From Rubrivivax sp. (GTDB lineage Bacteria > Pseudomonadota > Gammaproteobacteria > Burkholderiales > Burkholderiaceae_C), in contig JADMJD010000138.1 of NCBI GenBank assembly GCA_018780805.1, positions 1 to 61,675 on the forward strand: a DNA stretch of 61,675 bases, written 5' to 3'. This document shows, piece after piece, positions 48,380 to 57,756 of the stretch (the stretch's first letter is position 1; every line of letters begins with the position of its first letter). The notes beneath the pieces are model-generated. The model did not search any database, had not been told where the DNA came from, and saw only the letters and a list, made by a program, of their open reading frames with translations. Both the position numbers and the translations under genes were made by a program.

Positions 48380-51300
48380 CCGCGGACTCCGAGCTGCCGC
48401 CGCCGGAGCCGGAGCCGGTGCGGGTGGACGGGGTGGTGCGCGGGGAGCTGCAGACCTTGCGGGTGCGCCTGGCGCGCGCCTACCTGCTGTGCATCGGCCT
48501 GCTGACGGCGGCCTTCCCCTTGTTGTACCTGGTGCTGCAGCCCCAGCGCGCCGATGCGCCGCTGGGCGCGCTGGCGGCCGTGCTGGCGGGGTTGTCGGCC
48601 CTGTCGATGGTGGCGCTGCGCCTGCTGCCGCAGCGGCTGGAGCTGGCGGTCGCCTTGGTGGCCGTGGCGGCCATCGGCATCCTGGGCCTGGCCGCCGGTG
48701 CCATGGGCTGGGGGGTGGCCGCGCCGGGCATCGGCTTCGTGGCCCTGCACACGGCGTTTGCGGTCACGCTGCTGGGGCCGCGTGCGGCTTGGGTGGTGTC
48801 GGGCAGCGCGGTGGCCATGGTGCTGGTGCTGGCGCAGGGCCACGCTGCGGGGTGGCTGCCACCGCTGGTGTCGCGGCTGCCGCTGGCCCTGCATGCCGCG
48901 GTGCAGGTCCTGCTGATCGGCTGCGCGGCCGGCGGTGGCTGGGTGGTGTCGCGGGTGCTGCAGCGTTTTGTCGTGACGGCCGGAGAACGTGACCACCGGT
49001 TCCACAGCCTGCTGCGCATCGCGTCGGATGCCTACTGGGAGCTGGACCCGCGCAACCGCCTGGTGGCCGTGTCGCGCCAGCGCCCCGGGGCCGGTGCGGT
49101 CATCGATGCCGGCATCGGCGGGGTGCCCTGGGAGCAGCCGGCGTTCGGCTGCGACCCGGACACGCTGGACCATTTGCTGGCCGACATCGATGCCCGCCAG
49201 CCCTTCCGGGACGTGGCGGTGCAGTGGCAGCTGCCCGGCGCTGCGCCCCGCCACCTGCTGGTCAGCGGCGAGCCGCGCACCGATGCCAGCGGCGTGTTCC
49301 AGGGTTATTGGGGTGTGGCACGGGACGTCACCGACCACCAACGTGCGCGCCAGGCGCTGGCGCAGACCGAATCGCGTTACCACGACCTGTTTGCCAGCAT
49401 CCCCAGCCCCCTTGTGCTGCACCGCGACGGCCGGGTGATCGACGCCAACCCGGCCGCCGTGGCCTTGTTCGGCTACCCCGACCTGTCGGCCATGGTGGGC
49501 CAGGACCTGCTGGAAAGTTACCTGCCCGGCGCCTCGCGCGAGCGTGCGGTGGAGCGCATGGGCCGGCTGCAGGCCATGGCGCCCGGCGACGCGCTGCCGG
49601 TGGCGGAGTTCCAACTGCGTGCGCGCAGCGGCCGTGAACACGTGGTGCGCGCCACCGGCGTGGCGGTGGAGACCGCGCGCGGCACCGGGGTGCTGTCGAT
49701 CTACGTTGACGACACCGAGCGCCAGGCAGCCGAAGACGCCGTGCGGCGCTCCGAGGCGCTGTTGTCGCACCTGGTGGCCAGCAGCCCCGACGTGATCACG
49801 CTGACCGATGTTGAGACCGGCCGCTTTGCGATGGTGAACCGCACCTTCGAGCGCATCACCGGCTGGGCTGCCGACGAGGTGATCGGCCGCACGGCCGTCG
49901 AGATCGGCACCTGGTTCGACCTGGCCGACCGTGACCGTTTTGCGCAGTTGTTGCGTGAACAATCGCGTGTCCAGGACGTGCCGATACGCTTCCGCCGGCG
50001 CGACGGCCAGCCGGTGCCGATGCTGGTGTCCGGCGCCCGCTTCGAGATGGACCGGCGCGACTACCTGGTGGTCAACGCACGCGACATGACCGAGCTCGAG
50101 CGCAGCCGGCTGGAGCGCGAGGCCATCCTGGACAACGCCTCGCTGGGCATCGCGCTCACGCGCGACAACCGCTTCCAGATGGTCAACCCGGCCTTCGAGG
50201 CCATGCTGGGCTGGCCCGATGGCAGCATCCTCGGCCTGCCGGGCAACATCGTGTGGCCCAGCACCGAGGCCTATGCCCAGGTGGGCCAGCAGATCGGGCC
50301 GCCGCTGTCGCGTGGCGAGCAGATCGAGATCGAGTGCGAAGTGCGCCGCGGCGACGGCAGCACCTTCCTGTGCCGCATGCTGGCGCGTGCGGTGGACCCG
50401 TCCCACCCCAGCCGTGGCGGCACCATCTGGGTGGTGGAGGACATCACCGAACGGCGGCGGCTGGACGAAGCCCTGGCCCGTGCACGCGACGCGGCCGAGG
50501 CCGCCAGCCGCGCGAAGAGCGCCTTCCTGGCCAACACCAGCCACGAACTGCGCACGCCGCTGAACGGGCTGCTGGGCATGGCGCAGCTGGCGCGCACGCC
50601 GGGCCTGGACGAAGCGCGCCGTGCGATGTACCTGGAGCAGATCGTCGACAGCGCGCAGTCGCTGGCGATGGTGGTGTCCGACATCCTGGATCTCTCCAAG
50701 ATCGAGGCCGGGCGGCTGAGCATCGACACCGCGGTGTTCGACCTCGCGGCGATGCTCCGCTCATTGCACCGGGGCTACACCACGCTGGCCGCCGCGCGGC
50801 CGCTGAGCCTGGTGCTCGATCTCGCGGCTGACATCGGCACGGTGCGCGGCGACGCGCTGCGGGTGCGCCAGATCCTGACCAACTACCTCAGCAATGCGCT
50901 CAAGTTCACGGAACAGGGCGGTGTGCGGCTGCAGGTGCAGCGCCTGGCCGGCGACCGTGTGCGCTTCGAGGTGCTCGACACCGGCCCCGGCATCGACCCG
51001 GCCACGCAGGCGCGCCTGTTCAAACCCTTCACGCAGGCCGATGAATCCACCACGCGGCGTTTTGGCGGCACCGGGCTGGGTTTGTCGATCTGCCGCGAGC
51101 TGGCCACGCTGATGGGCGGCGAGGTGGGTGTGCACAGCGTGCCCGGCCAGGGCAGCTGCTTCTGGGCCGAACTGCCACTGCCGGCGGCCAGCGCCCCGCC
51201 CGGCCTGCCGGCGCCGGCCTTCGACCCCGCCGCCACCCACGGTGCACATGTGCTGATGGTGGACGACAACGAGATCAACATGATGGTCGCGGTGGCGCAG

Positions 51301-51642
51301 CTGGAGCAGTTCGGCGTGCGGGTGGGCCAGGCCGTGGACGGCCGGCAGGCGCTGGACGCCGTGGCCGCGGCCGAATCGGCCGGCGACCCCTACGACCTGG
51401 TCATCATGGACCTGCAGATGCCGGTGCTCAGTGGTTACGAGGTCACCCGCGCGCTGCGCGAGCGCTACACGCCCGAGCAGCTGCCCATCGTCGCGCACAC
51501 CGCCGCCGCGCTGGTGAGTGAACGCGAAAACGCGCTCGCCGCCGGCATGAACGATTTCCTGCCCAAACCGACGGACATCGAACAACTGCGTGTGATGGTG
51601 GCGCGCTGGGTGTTGCGTCAGATGTTGCACCGGCAGCCCTGA
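48376..51642 (+). CDS. Hybrid sensor histidine kinase with several PAS domains
   Basis: Protein of 1088 aa: an N-terminal membrane region (about six helices, 30-200), four PAS-like domains (about 205-330, 335-455, 460-580, 580-700, with PAC ends such as VARDVTDHQRAR and VVEDITERRRLD), and HisKA (phospho-acceptor His723 in NTSHELRTPLNG). HATPase follows (NALKFTEQ, DTGPGIDP, FGGTGLGLSICRE), then a C-terminal receiver (VDDNEINMM, phospho-acceptor Asp1012 in VIMDLQMP). There is no output domain, so an Hpt or separate regulator is expected. Start GTG 48376 overlaps the pyrF stop by 4 bp. Confidence 0.92.
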   Translation: MTADSELPPPEPEPVRVDGVVRGELQTLRVRLARAYLLCIGLLTAAFPLLYLVLQPQRADAPLGALAAVLAGLSALSMVALRLLPQRLELAVALVAVAAIGILGLAAGAMGWGVAAPGIGFVALHTAFAVTLLGPRAAWVVSGSAVAMVLVLAQGHAAGWLPPLVSRLPLALHAAVQVLLIGCAAGGGWVVSRVLQRFVVTAGERDHRFHSLLRIASDAYWELDPRNRLVAVSRQRPGAGAVIDAGIGGVPWEQPAFGCDPDTLDHLLADIDARQPFRDVAVQWQLPGAAPRHLLVSGEPRTDASGVFQGYWGVARDVTDHQRARQALAQTESRYHDLFASIPSPLVLHRDGRVIDANPAAVALFGYPDLSAMVGQDLLESYLPGASRERAVERMGRLQAMAPGDALPVAEFQLRARSGREHVVRATGVAVETARGTGVLSIYVDDTERQAAEDAVRRSEALLSHLVASSPDVITLTDVETGRFAMVNRTFERITGWAADEVIGRTAVEIGTWFDLADRDRFAQLLREQSRVQDVPIRFRRRDGQPVPMLVSGARFEMDRRDYLVVNARDMTELERSRLEREAILDNASLGIALTRDNRFQMVNPAFEAMLGWPDGSILGLPGNIVWPSTEAYAQVGQQIGPPLSRGEQIEIECEVRRGDGSTFLCRMLARAVDPSHPSRGGTIWVVEDITERRRLDEALARARDAAEAASRAKSAFLANTSHELRTPLNGLLGMAQLARTPGLDEARRAMYLEQIVDSAQSLAMVVSDILDLSKIEAGRLSIDTAVFDLAAMLRSLHRGYTTLAAARPLSLVLDLAADIGTVRGDALRVRQILTNYLSNALKFTEQGGVRLQVQRLAGDRVRFEVLDTGPGIDPATQARLFKPFTQADESTTRRFGGTGLGLSICRELATLMGGEVGVHSVPGQGSCFWAELPLPAASAPPGLPAPAFDPAATHGAHVLMVDDNEINMMVAVAQLEQFGVRVGQAVDGRQALDAVAAAESAGDPYDLVIMDLQMPVLSGYEVTRALRERYTPEQLPIVAHTAAALVSERENALAAGMNDFLPKPTDIEQLRVMVARWVLRQMLHRQP

Positions 51643-51660
51643 GCGCCGGGGCGACATGGC

Positions 51661-52152
51661 TCAGGGCAGCAGGTCGGCGATGGTGTTCCAGGCCTCGGGC
51701 GGGACCCGGCCTTCGTAGCGGGCCGCCACGCGGCCCTGGCGGTCCACCACCAGGGTCAACGGCAGTTTGCCCAGGGCCGCGGGCAGGTTGTCGCGGAAGC
51801 CGGGTGCGCCGCGCCAGAGGGCCGGCGGGCGCGGGACGCGCTGGAACTGCGCCATCAGGTTTTCATAGCGCACGGCCTCGTCGGCCTTGTCGTCGGCGTT
51901 GACCAGCAGCAGCTCGAAGGGTTTGCCGCGCCAACCCTCGGCATTGCTGCGCAGCTCGGGCAGCTTGGAGATGCACACGGCGCAGTCGCTGCGCCAGTAG
52001 AAGACCAGCAGCACCTTGCCGCGCTGGCGCTCGCTGTCCCAGGCCTGGCCGTCGAGCGTGACGGCGCGCAGCGTGAAAGCACTGCCGACATCGGCCGCCG
52101 TGGACAGGCCGCTGGCCAGCAGCAGCAGCAGGGCAGCGGCCAGGTGTTTCAT
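51661..52152 (-). CDS. TlpA-like exported thioredoxin-fold protein
   Basis: Protein of 163 aa with a signal peptide (about 1-20, cut near STAAD) and a thioredoxin/AhpC-TSA fold. The redox motif is C-A-V-C in FYWRSDCAVCISKLPEL, close to the CxPC of TlpA/ResA but without the proline. cis-Pro region LPLTLVVDRQGRVAARYEG is present. It likely reduces or oxidises periplasmic thiols. It starts 1 bp after the stop of the M14 peptidase gene, so they are co-translated. Confidence 0.86.
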   Translation of the reverse strand: MKHLAAALLLLLASGLSTAADVGSAFTLRAVTLDGQAWDSERQRGKVLLVFYWRSDCAVCISKLPELRSNAEGWRGKPFELLLVNADDKADEAVRYENLMAQFQRVPRPPALWRGAPGFRDNLPAALGKLPLTLVVDRQGRVAARYEGRVPPEAWNTIADLLP

Positions 52153-52153
52153 T

Positions 52154-53860
52154 TCAATCGAGCGTGACTTCGGTGCGCACGGTGCCGGCGCGGTCGGCGG
52201 TGGCCACCAGGGCCAGGCGGGTGCCCACGGGGCCTTTGACGATCCACTCGACCACGGCGCGGTCGCCGGTGAGCTGGCGGTCGGGCAGGAAGGCCTGCTG
52301 CGAGGTCTTGGGCGCGTGGCCCTCCAGGTGGGCGCCGACCTCGCGCTCCTTGCCGCTGATCAGCGATGCACCCGGCGGCAGGTGGATGCTGAACACCGTG
52401 CCACGCACCACCTTGCGTTCCACCGCACGTTTGCTCACGTAGCTGGGCAGGTAACCGGCGTTGGCCACGGCAAAACGCACGCGCCAGGCGTCCGGCCCCA
52501 GGGCCCGCACCTCGGCGCGCAGGATTTCCAGCTTGGGCAGCGACAAACCCAGCGTCGTCAGCCACGCCGGGAAACGCGCCGCTTCGCGCTCGCGCAGTGC
52601 CGGCGGTGGGTTGCGCCAGTAGTTCATCTTGTCCCAGCCGCCGATCTCCACCATGCCCAGCTGCGGGTGGCGGAAGGGCTTCCAGTCGACATAGGCGCGG
52701 CCCTCGCACTGCTCGTCGCTCCACTTCAGCAGCTTCAGGTCGTCTTCCACCGGGTGTTCGCGGTACCAGTCGATCCACTTGTAGTCGGTGATGCCGGCTT
52801 CTTTGTTCGGGGCCCAGATCTCCACCGTCCAGCACAGCTGGCCCAGGTGTTCGTAGAGCCAGTCCTGGGTGCCGGTGATGGTCTGTTTGGGGTGGTACTT
52901 GAAGTCGTGCCAGACGCTCAGCGCGGGGTAGCCGGTGAGTTTTTCCCCCAGCGCCGAGAGGCGTTTGAACATCCACAGGTCCTCGGGGATCATGTCGTCG
53001 TCCGAGGCCAGGCCCATGGGCCGCAGGATCACGCCGCTGTGCGTGTGGAAGCTGATGCCGGCGCCGATGTTGGGGTGCCGGACAACAAAGTCCACCATCG
53101 CGCGCACCTCGGGTTCGCTGGTGGGGTATTCACCAGCGCCCACCTGCTCGAATTCCTGCCGCCACGCGGTGGGGAAGTTGCGGTTCAGGTCCAGGCCTTC
53201 GCGGTCGGGGTTGGCGGTGATCTTCAGGCCGTCCCAGTTCGTCAGGCTGCCTTCGGGCAGCAGCCGGTAGTAGGTGCCGCCGAATTCACCGGGCTCGCGC
53301 GGCACCATCAGCCGCGGCTCGGTGGCGTGTTTTTTGTAGGTGCCGTGCGGGTCGGGCACACGCATGCTGAGCACGCGGCCGTCGCCGTCCACGTCTTCCA
53401 CCGTCAGGCCCTCGACCGGCTCTTCGTCGAAGGGGTAGGGCCGGGTGCCGCTGCGGATGTGGCGCGGCCGGTCGGCCAGCGCCAGCTCGGCGCCGTCGGG
53501 GTTCAGGCGTGGGCACAGGTAGACGGTGCGGGTGTCCAGCAGCTGCGTGATCTCGCGCACGCTGCCGTGGCCGCTCACCAGGGTGTGCAGCCAGTACAGG
53601 CAGGCGGTGCCGGCGGTGAGCTCGGCCGCGTGGATGTTGCCGTCGACCCAGATCGCGGGTTTGTCGGTGTGGTCGCCGGTGCTGCTGTTGGTGAGCACCA
53701 GCAGCCAGATCTCGCGGCCTTCGTAGCTTTTGCCCAGCGACTGCAGCTGCACCAGGTGGGGCGCGGCGGCGGCGTAGTCCTGCAGCAGCCGCGTGAGCTC
53801 GGGGTAGCGGTAGAACTGGTCGAAACGGGGGACGGGGATCGCGGGCATCGCAGGCGGCAT
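52154..53860 (-). CDS. M14 family zinc carboxypeptidase
   Basis: Protein of 568 aa. The M14 domain (about 12-390) shows the zinc motif DGNIHAAELTAG (HxxE), LDLNRNFPTAW with substrate-binding residues, ISFHTHSG with the third zinc His, and VEIWAPNKEAG with the catalytic Glu. The C-terminal third is beta-rich (FAVANAGYLPSYVSKRAVE) and may bind ligand. No clear signal peptide, so location is uncertain. ATG 53860 is preferred; ATG 53848 is also possible and a longer start at 53926 is not supported. 62 bp downstream of the LytTR regulator. Confidence 0.88.
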   Translation of the reverse strand: MPPAMPAIPVPRFDQFYRYPELTRLLQDYAAAAPHLVQLQSLGKSYEGREIWLLVLTNSSTGDHTDKPAIWVDGNIHAAELTAGTACLYWLHTLVSGHGSVREITQLLDTRTVYLCPRLNPDGAELALADRPRHIRSGTRPYPFDEEPVEGLTVEDVDGDGRVLSMRVPDPHGTYKKHATEPRLMVPREPGEFGGTYYRLLPEGSLTNWDGLKITANPDREGLDLNRNFPTAWRQEFEQVGAGEYPTSEPEVRAMVDFVVRHPNIGAGISFHTHSGVILRPMGLASDDDMIPEDLWMFKRLSALGEKLTGYPALSVWHDFKYHPKQTITGTQDWLYEHLGQLCWTVEIWAPNKEAGITDYKWIDWYREHPVEDDLKLLKWSDEQCEGRAYVDWKPFRHPQLGMVEIGGWDKMNYWRNPPPALREREAARFPAWLTTLGLSLPKLEILRAEVRALGPDAWRVRFAVANAGYLPSYVSKRAVERKVVRGTVFSIHLPPGASLISGKEREVGAHLEGHAPKTSQQAFLPDRQLTGDRAVVEWIVKGPVGTRLALVATADRAGTVRTEVTLD

Positions 53861-53922
53861 CCAAGACGGCAGGCGTGGGGTGACCCCGTATTCTGCGCTG
53901 GCCGCTGGTGTGGGCACCCGCC

Positions 53923-54687
53923 TCACTGGCCCTTGAACAACCCCTGGAATGGGCGGGACACCGGCAACGTCTCCGGCCGGCCACGCAGCGTGAGGTGCAT
54001 GTGGCCCTCGTCCACGCGCACAGCCGCCAGCACATGGCGGCGTGCCACGATCACGGAGCGGTGCACCTGCAGGAACGCACGTTCGTCCAGCTGCGCCAGC
54101 AGCTCCTTCAGCGGCGTGCGGATCAGCGCCTCACCTTCGACGCCGTCGCTCACGTGCACCACGCGTGTGTAGCGCGCGTCGGCCTCGAAGTAGACGACGT
54201 CGGCCACGCGGATCAGCCGCACCTCCTTGCCGATGCCGGCCTGGATGGTGTCCAGCAGCGCGGGCCGGCGCACGCCGCCGGCCAGCTGCTCCAGCAGCGC
54301 CTGCAGGCCGGCCGGGGCCAGCACCGGCTTTTCGACGCGGGTGCGCACGCGCTCCAGCGCCTGGCCCAGGCGCTCCCGGTCCACCGGCTTCATCACGTAG
54401 TCCACCGCGCCGGCGTCGAAGGCGGCCAGCGCGTGGTCGCCGTAGGCGGTGACAAACACCACCGGCGTGCGCCCGCCGATGCGGCGTGCGACGTCGATGC
54501 CCGTCATGCCCGGCATGCGGATGTCCAGGAAACACACCTGCGGCTCGTGCTCCAGCCAGGCGTCCCAGGCGTCCACGCCGTTGTGGCACTCGGCCACGAT
54601 CTGCAGCTCGGGCCAGGCCGCCTGCAGCGCGGCGCGCAGCTGGGCGCGGGGGGCTTCTTCGTCGTCGGCGATCAGGGCGGTGGTCAT
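53923..54687 (-). CDS. LytTR response regulator (AlgR/LytR type)
   Basis: Protein of 254 aa: receiver domain (about 1-120, IADDEEAPR, phospho-acceptor in CFLDIRMPGM, FVTAYGDHAL, VDYVMKPVD) and LytTR DNA-binding domain (about 150-252, RLIRVADVVYFEADARYT (18), FLQVHRSVIVARRHV). It would bind DNA as a dimer and act on promoters when phosphorylated by the neighbouring kinases. Start ATG overlaps the kinase stop by 4 bp. Confidence 0.94.
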   Translation of the reverse strand: MTTALIADDEEAPRAQLRAALQAAWPELQIVAECHNGVDAWDAWLEHEPQVCFLDIRMPGMTGIDVARRIGGRTPVVFVTAYGDHALAAFDAGAVDYVMKPVDRERLGQALERVRTRVEKPVLAPAGLQALLEQLAGGVRRPALLDTIQAGIGKEVRLIRVADVVYFEADARYTRVVHVSDGVEGEALIRTPLKELLAQLDERAFLQVHRSVIVARRHVLAAVRVDEGHMHLTLRGRPETLPVSRPFQGLFKGQ

Positions 54688-55757
54688 GTCGGGTCCAGGG
54701 GGCAGTGCAGGCGGGCGATGCAACCGCCTGCGGGTGCATTGTCCAGTGTCAGGCCGGCGGCCGGCCCGTAGGCTTGGGACAGGCGCTCGCGGGTGTTGGC
54801 CAGGCCGGTGCCGTCCATCGCATCGAGGGCCAGGCCGGGGCCGGTGTCCTGCACCGTCAGGTGCAGCTGGTGTGCATCGGTGCGGGCCAGCACCTGGACC
54901 TCGGCGCCGCTGAGCGATGGCATCACGCCGTGTTCGACCGCGTTTTCCACCAGCGTCAGCAGCAGGCCGGGGGGCACCTGGGCCAAGGCTGCGGCGGGCT
55001 CGACCTCGATGCTGAAACGCAGCCGCTCGCCCAGCCGCATCTGCATCACGGTCAGGTACTGGCGCACGGCCTCGGCTTCGTCACCCAGGGCCAGGCGCTG
55101 GCGGTTGAACATGGGCAGCGTGGCGCGCAGGAAGGCCGTCAACGCGTTCAGCATCGGCGCGGCGCGGTCGTCCTTGCTCTGCACCCAGTGTTGCAGCGAC
55201 GCCAGCGAGTTGAACAGGAAGTGCGGCTGGATCTGCGCCGCCGCCAGCTGGCGCGCCATGTCGAGCGCGCGTTGCTGCTCGGCCTGCTCACGCAGCCGGG
55301 CCTCGACCTGGTGCGCACGGAAGACCGCGGCAAACCAGTAGGCCACCGCCAGGCCCATGGCCAGCACCATGCCGGCGCCGCGCACCCAGTCGCGCTCCGG
55401 GCTGCCGCGTGCCAGGCCTTTCAGCTCGATGGTGCCGATCAGGCCGAGCATCAAGACCGACGCCCCGAGCAGCGACACGAAGGCCAGCGAGCGCCGGTCC
55501 GGCCGCTGCCACAGGCGGCGCAGCCCCAGCCAGCCGACCACGCCGCCCAGCGACAACATCAGGTTCAGCGCCGCCGTGGCCACCGGCGGTGCGAGCTGCA
55601 TCAGCACGAAGCCGGCCAGCGCGTAGTTCAGCATCACCACCGTCAGCAGCGTGCGGCTGGGTTTGTCGTGGCCGGCACGGGCCATTTCGTCGGCCGTGAA
55701 GACCCGGGTCGGGCCGGGGTACCAGAGCTGGCTCCAGTCCATGCGTTCGGCGTTCAT
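54684..55757 (-). CDS. LytS-type sensor histidine kinase 1
   Basis: Membrane kinase of 357 aa: about four helices (40-150), His_kinase domain with QIQPHFLFNSLASLQHW (phospho-acceptor His), and an ATPase domain with LTLVENAVEHGV and DTGPGLALDAMDGTGLAN. Lies between kinase 2 and the LytTR gene with 4-bp overlaps on both sides. It resembles kinase 2 in architecture but is clearly divergent in the membrane region. Confidence 0.92.
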   Translation of the reverse strand: MNAERMDWSQLWYPGPTRVFTADEMARAGHDKPSRTLLTVVMLNYALAGFVLMQLAPPVATAALNLMLSLGGVVGWLGLRRLWQRPDRRSLAFVSLLGASVLMLGLIGTIELKGLARGSPERDWVRGAGMVLAMGLAVAYWFAAVFRAHQVEARLREQAEQQRALDMARQLAAAQIQPHFLFNSLASLQHWVQSKDDRAAPMLNALTAFLRATLPMFNRQRLALGDEAEAVRQYLTVMQMRLGERLRFSIEVEPAAALAQVPPGLLLTLVENAVEHGVMPSLSGAEVQVLARTDAHQLHLTVQDTGPGLALDAMDGTGLANTRERLSQAYGPAAGLTLDNAPAGGCIARLHCPLDPT

Positions 55758-56890
55758 CGGGCGGCCTCCGGCAGCGTCAACACCGCCTCGGTGCCGGGTG
55801 CCCGTGACTGCAGCACCAGGCTGCCGCGGCCGTCGCCGTGGTGGCGCAGGCGCTCGCGGCAGTTGGCCAGGCCGGTGCCGTCCTGCCAGCCCGGGGCCAG
55901 GCCCAGGCCGTCGTCGCGCACACGGATCACCACGGCGCCGGCTTCACGTGCGGCGCTCACCTGCACCTGGCCCCCGGCCAGCGCGGGCGACACCCCATGT
56001 TCGATGGCGTTTTCCACCAGGGTCAGCACCAGGCCGGGTGGCAGCACCGTGGCAGCGCAATCGGGCGCCACCTGGAGGTCGAAGGCCAGGCGGTCGCCCA
56101 GCCGGGCCTGCATGATCTGCAGGTACTGGCGCGTGGTCTCGGCCTCGGCGCCCAGCGTCACGTGGTCCTGCCCCAGCAGCTCGGTGGAGCCGCGCAGGAA
56201 GGCGGTGAGCGAACGCAGCAGCGGCGCCGCGCGCGGGTCGCTGCTGTCCACCCAGTGCTGCAGCGCAGCCAGGGTGTTGAAGATGAAGTGCGGCTGGATC
56301 TGCGCCTGCAGCAGCTTCAGCCGCGCCTCGGCGGCCTGGCGCTCGGTCTGCACCCGTTCCAGCAGCTCCTGCCGCACCCGGGCCACGCCCCACATCAGCA
56401 CCAGCATGGCGGCCGCGGCGGCCATTGTCACCGGCACCAGCAGCGCACCCTTGCGCGCCAGCTCGTCGGCCAGCAGCGCCGGGTCGATGTGGCCCACCCG
56501 GCCGATGTGGCCGGCGACGAAGCCGACCAGCCCGCCCAGGACGGCGAGCGTGAAAATGCCCAGCAGTTTGCGCCGGAACGCACTGAACGAAAACTTGCCC
56601 GGCTGCAGCCAGGCCGCCAGCATCGTCAACGGCAAGCCCAGCCACACCATCAGCGACAAGGCCACCGCCAGGGGCCAGGGCATGTCCGCGCTGCGCAGGC
56701 CGAAGCTGGTGCCGACCACCGCGCCACCGATGCCCAGCCAGACGCCCAGGCCCCGGCGGCTGTAGAGAAAACGGTCGAGCAGCTCGGCTTGCAGGCCCAG
56801 CCCCGGCGCCATGCGGGCGTAGTGCGGTGCGGCCCAGCGCGCGTAGCTGCGCTGCAGGGCGTTGCCTTCGGACAGGGGTCGCAGTTCCAT
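55754..56890 (-). CDS. LytS-type sensor histidine kinase 2
   Basis: Membrane kinase of 378 aa: four helices (about 45-195), coiled linker, His_kinase domain QIQPHFIFNTLAALQHWV and ATPase region LTLVENAIEHGV, DDGLGLAPGWQDGTGLAN. ATG 56890 is chosen because upstream the frame runs through the YafJ gene. It is first in a 4-bp-overlap chain kinase 2 - kinase 1 - LytTR. The two kinases share the catalytic half, consistent with an old duplication; they may form heterodimers. Confidence 0.91.
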   Translation of the reverse strand: MELRPLSEGNALQRSYARWAAPHYARMAPGLGLQAELLDRFLYSRRGLGVWLGIGGAVVGTSFGLRSADMPWPLAVALSLMVWLGLPLTMLAAWLQPGKFSFSAFRRKLLGIFTLAVLGGLVGFVAGHIGRVGHIDPALLADELARKGALLVPVTMAAAAAMLVLMWGVARVRQELLERVQTERQAAEARLKLLQAQIQPHFIFNTLAALQHWVDSSDPRAAPLLRSLTAFLRGSTELLGQDHVTLGAEAETTRQYLQIMQARLGDRLAFDLQVAPDCAATVLPPGLVLTLVENAIEHGVSPALAGGQVQVSAAREAGAVVIRVRDDGLGLAPGWQDGTGLANCRERLRHHGDGRGSLVLQSRAPGTEAVLTLPEAAR

Positions 56891-56958
56891 GGCCGGCAGT
56901 GTAGGCAGCACCCCGCCGTGGCCACCGTGGTGGTGGGCGAACGGTGGAATGGGGCGTA

Positions 56959-57738
56959 TCAGCGGGGGGCAGCGGTGTTGGGCGCCACCAGCGGCGCACC
57001 GTCCACGAACACCTGCAGCTCGCCCGGCGCCATCGCCGTCCAGGCCTCGTCGGCCGTCAGCGGCTCGGTGGCGACCACGGCCACGCGGTCGTGCGCCGAG
57101 GTGAGGGCGCCGAAATCGACGCTCAGGTCCTCGTCGGCCAGCGTGGCGGCGCCAAACGGGTGCTGGCGCACCAGCCAGTGCAGCGAGGTGGACGCGTGCG
57201 CCCACAGCGCCTGCCCGTTGGACAGCAGCAGGTTGAAGCTGCCGTGCGCCGCCGGTACCGGCAGCAGCTCGCGCAGCGTGTGCGTGAGCTCGGCCACCGT
57301 GGGCACGCTGGCGTGGGACTTGGCCAGCTCCTGCATCAGCCAGCAGAAGGCGGTTTCGCTGTCGGTGTCGCCCACCGGGCGGAAGCTGCCGTGCAGCGGC
57401 GGGTGGAAACCCTTCAGGTCGCCGTTGTGCGCCGCCACCCAGTAGCGGCCCCAGAGCTCGCGGCCGAAGGGGTGGCAGTTCTCCAGCGCCACGCGGCCCA
57501 CGGTGGCCTTGCGGATGTGCGCGATCACGTTGCGGCTGCGGATCGGGTACTGCCGCACCATCTGCGCCACCGGCGAGGTGCGTGCGCTCTCGGGGTCGAT
57601 GAACAGGCGCAGCCCGCGGTCCTCGAAAAACGCGATGCCAAAACCATCGCGGTGTTCGCTGGCCCGCTGCGCCAGGCCGGCAAAGCTGAACATCACGTCG
57701 GTCGGCGTGTTGGCGTTCATGCCCAGCAGCTGGCACAT
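56959..57738 (-). CDS. Class II glutamine amidotransferase (YafJ-like)
   Basis: Ntn-type amidotransferase of 259 aa starting MCQLLGMNANTPTDVMFSF, so Cys2 becomes the N-terminal nucleophile after Met removal. RASEHRDGFGIAFFED, VIAHIRKATVG and HNGDLKGF line the glutamine site, and DTDSETAFCWLM is typical. The family has no fused synthetase domain; the acceptor is unknown and a hydrolase role is possible. Located 18 bp downstream of the cyclophilin gene on the same strand. Confidence 0.9.
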   Translation of the reverse strand: MCQLLGMNANTPTDVMFSFAGLAQRASEHRDGFGIAFFEDRGLRLFIDPESARTSPVAQMVRQYPIRSRNVIAHIRKATVGRVALENCHPFGRELWGRYWVAAHNGDLKGFHPPLHGSFRPVGDTDSETAFCWLMQELAKSHASVPTVAELTHTLRELLPVPAAHGSFNLLLSNGQALWAHASTSLHWLVRQHPFGAATLADEDLSVDFGALTSAHDRVAVVATEPLTADEAWTAMAPGELQVFVDGAPLVAPNTAAPR

Positions 57739-57756
57739 GGGCGGGGCCGGCGCGGG

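Noticed and set aside
48136..50544. An 802-codon minus-strand frame opposite pyrF and the hybrid kinase
   Set aside because: Shadow of the kinase and pyrF reading frames; no motif, no plausible start region.
48376..51642. Considered as two genes (sensor and kinase)
   Set aside because: The frame is unbroken from the membrane region to the receiver domain with continuous domain order typical of hybrid kinases.
54486..56765. A 759-codon plus-strand frame opposite the two LytS kinases
   Set aside because: Antisense to two coupled kinases with intact motifs; composition is typical of a GC-driven shadow.
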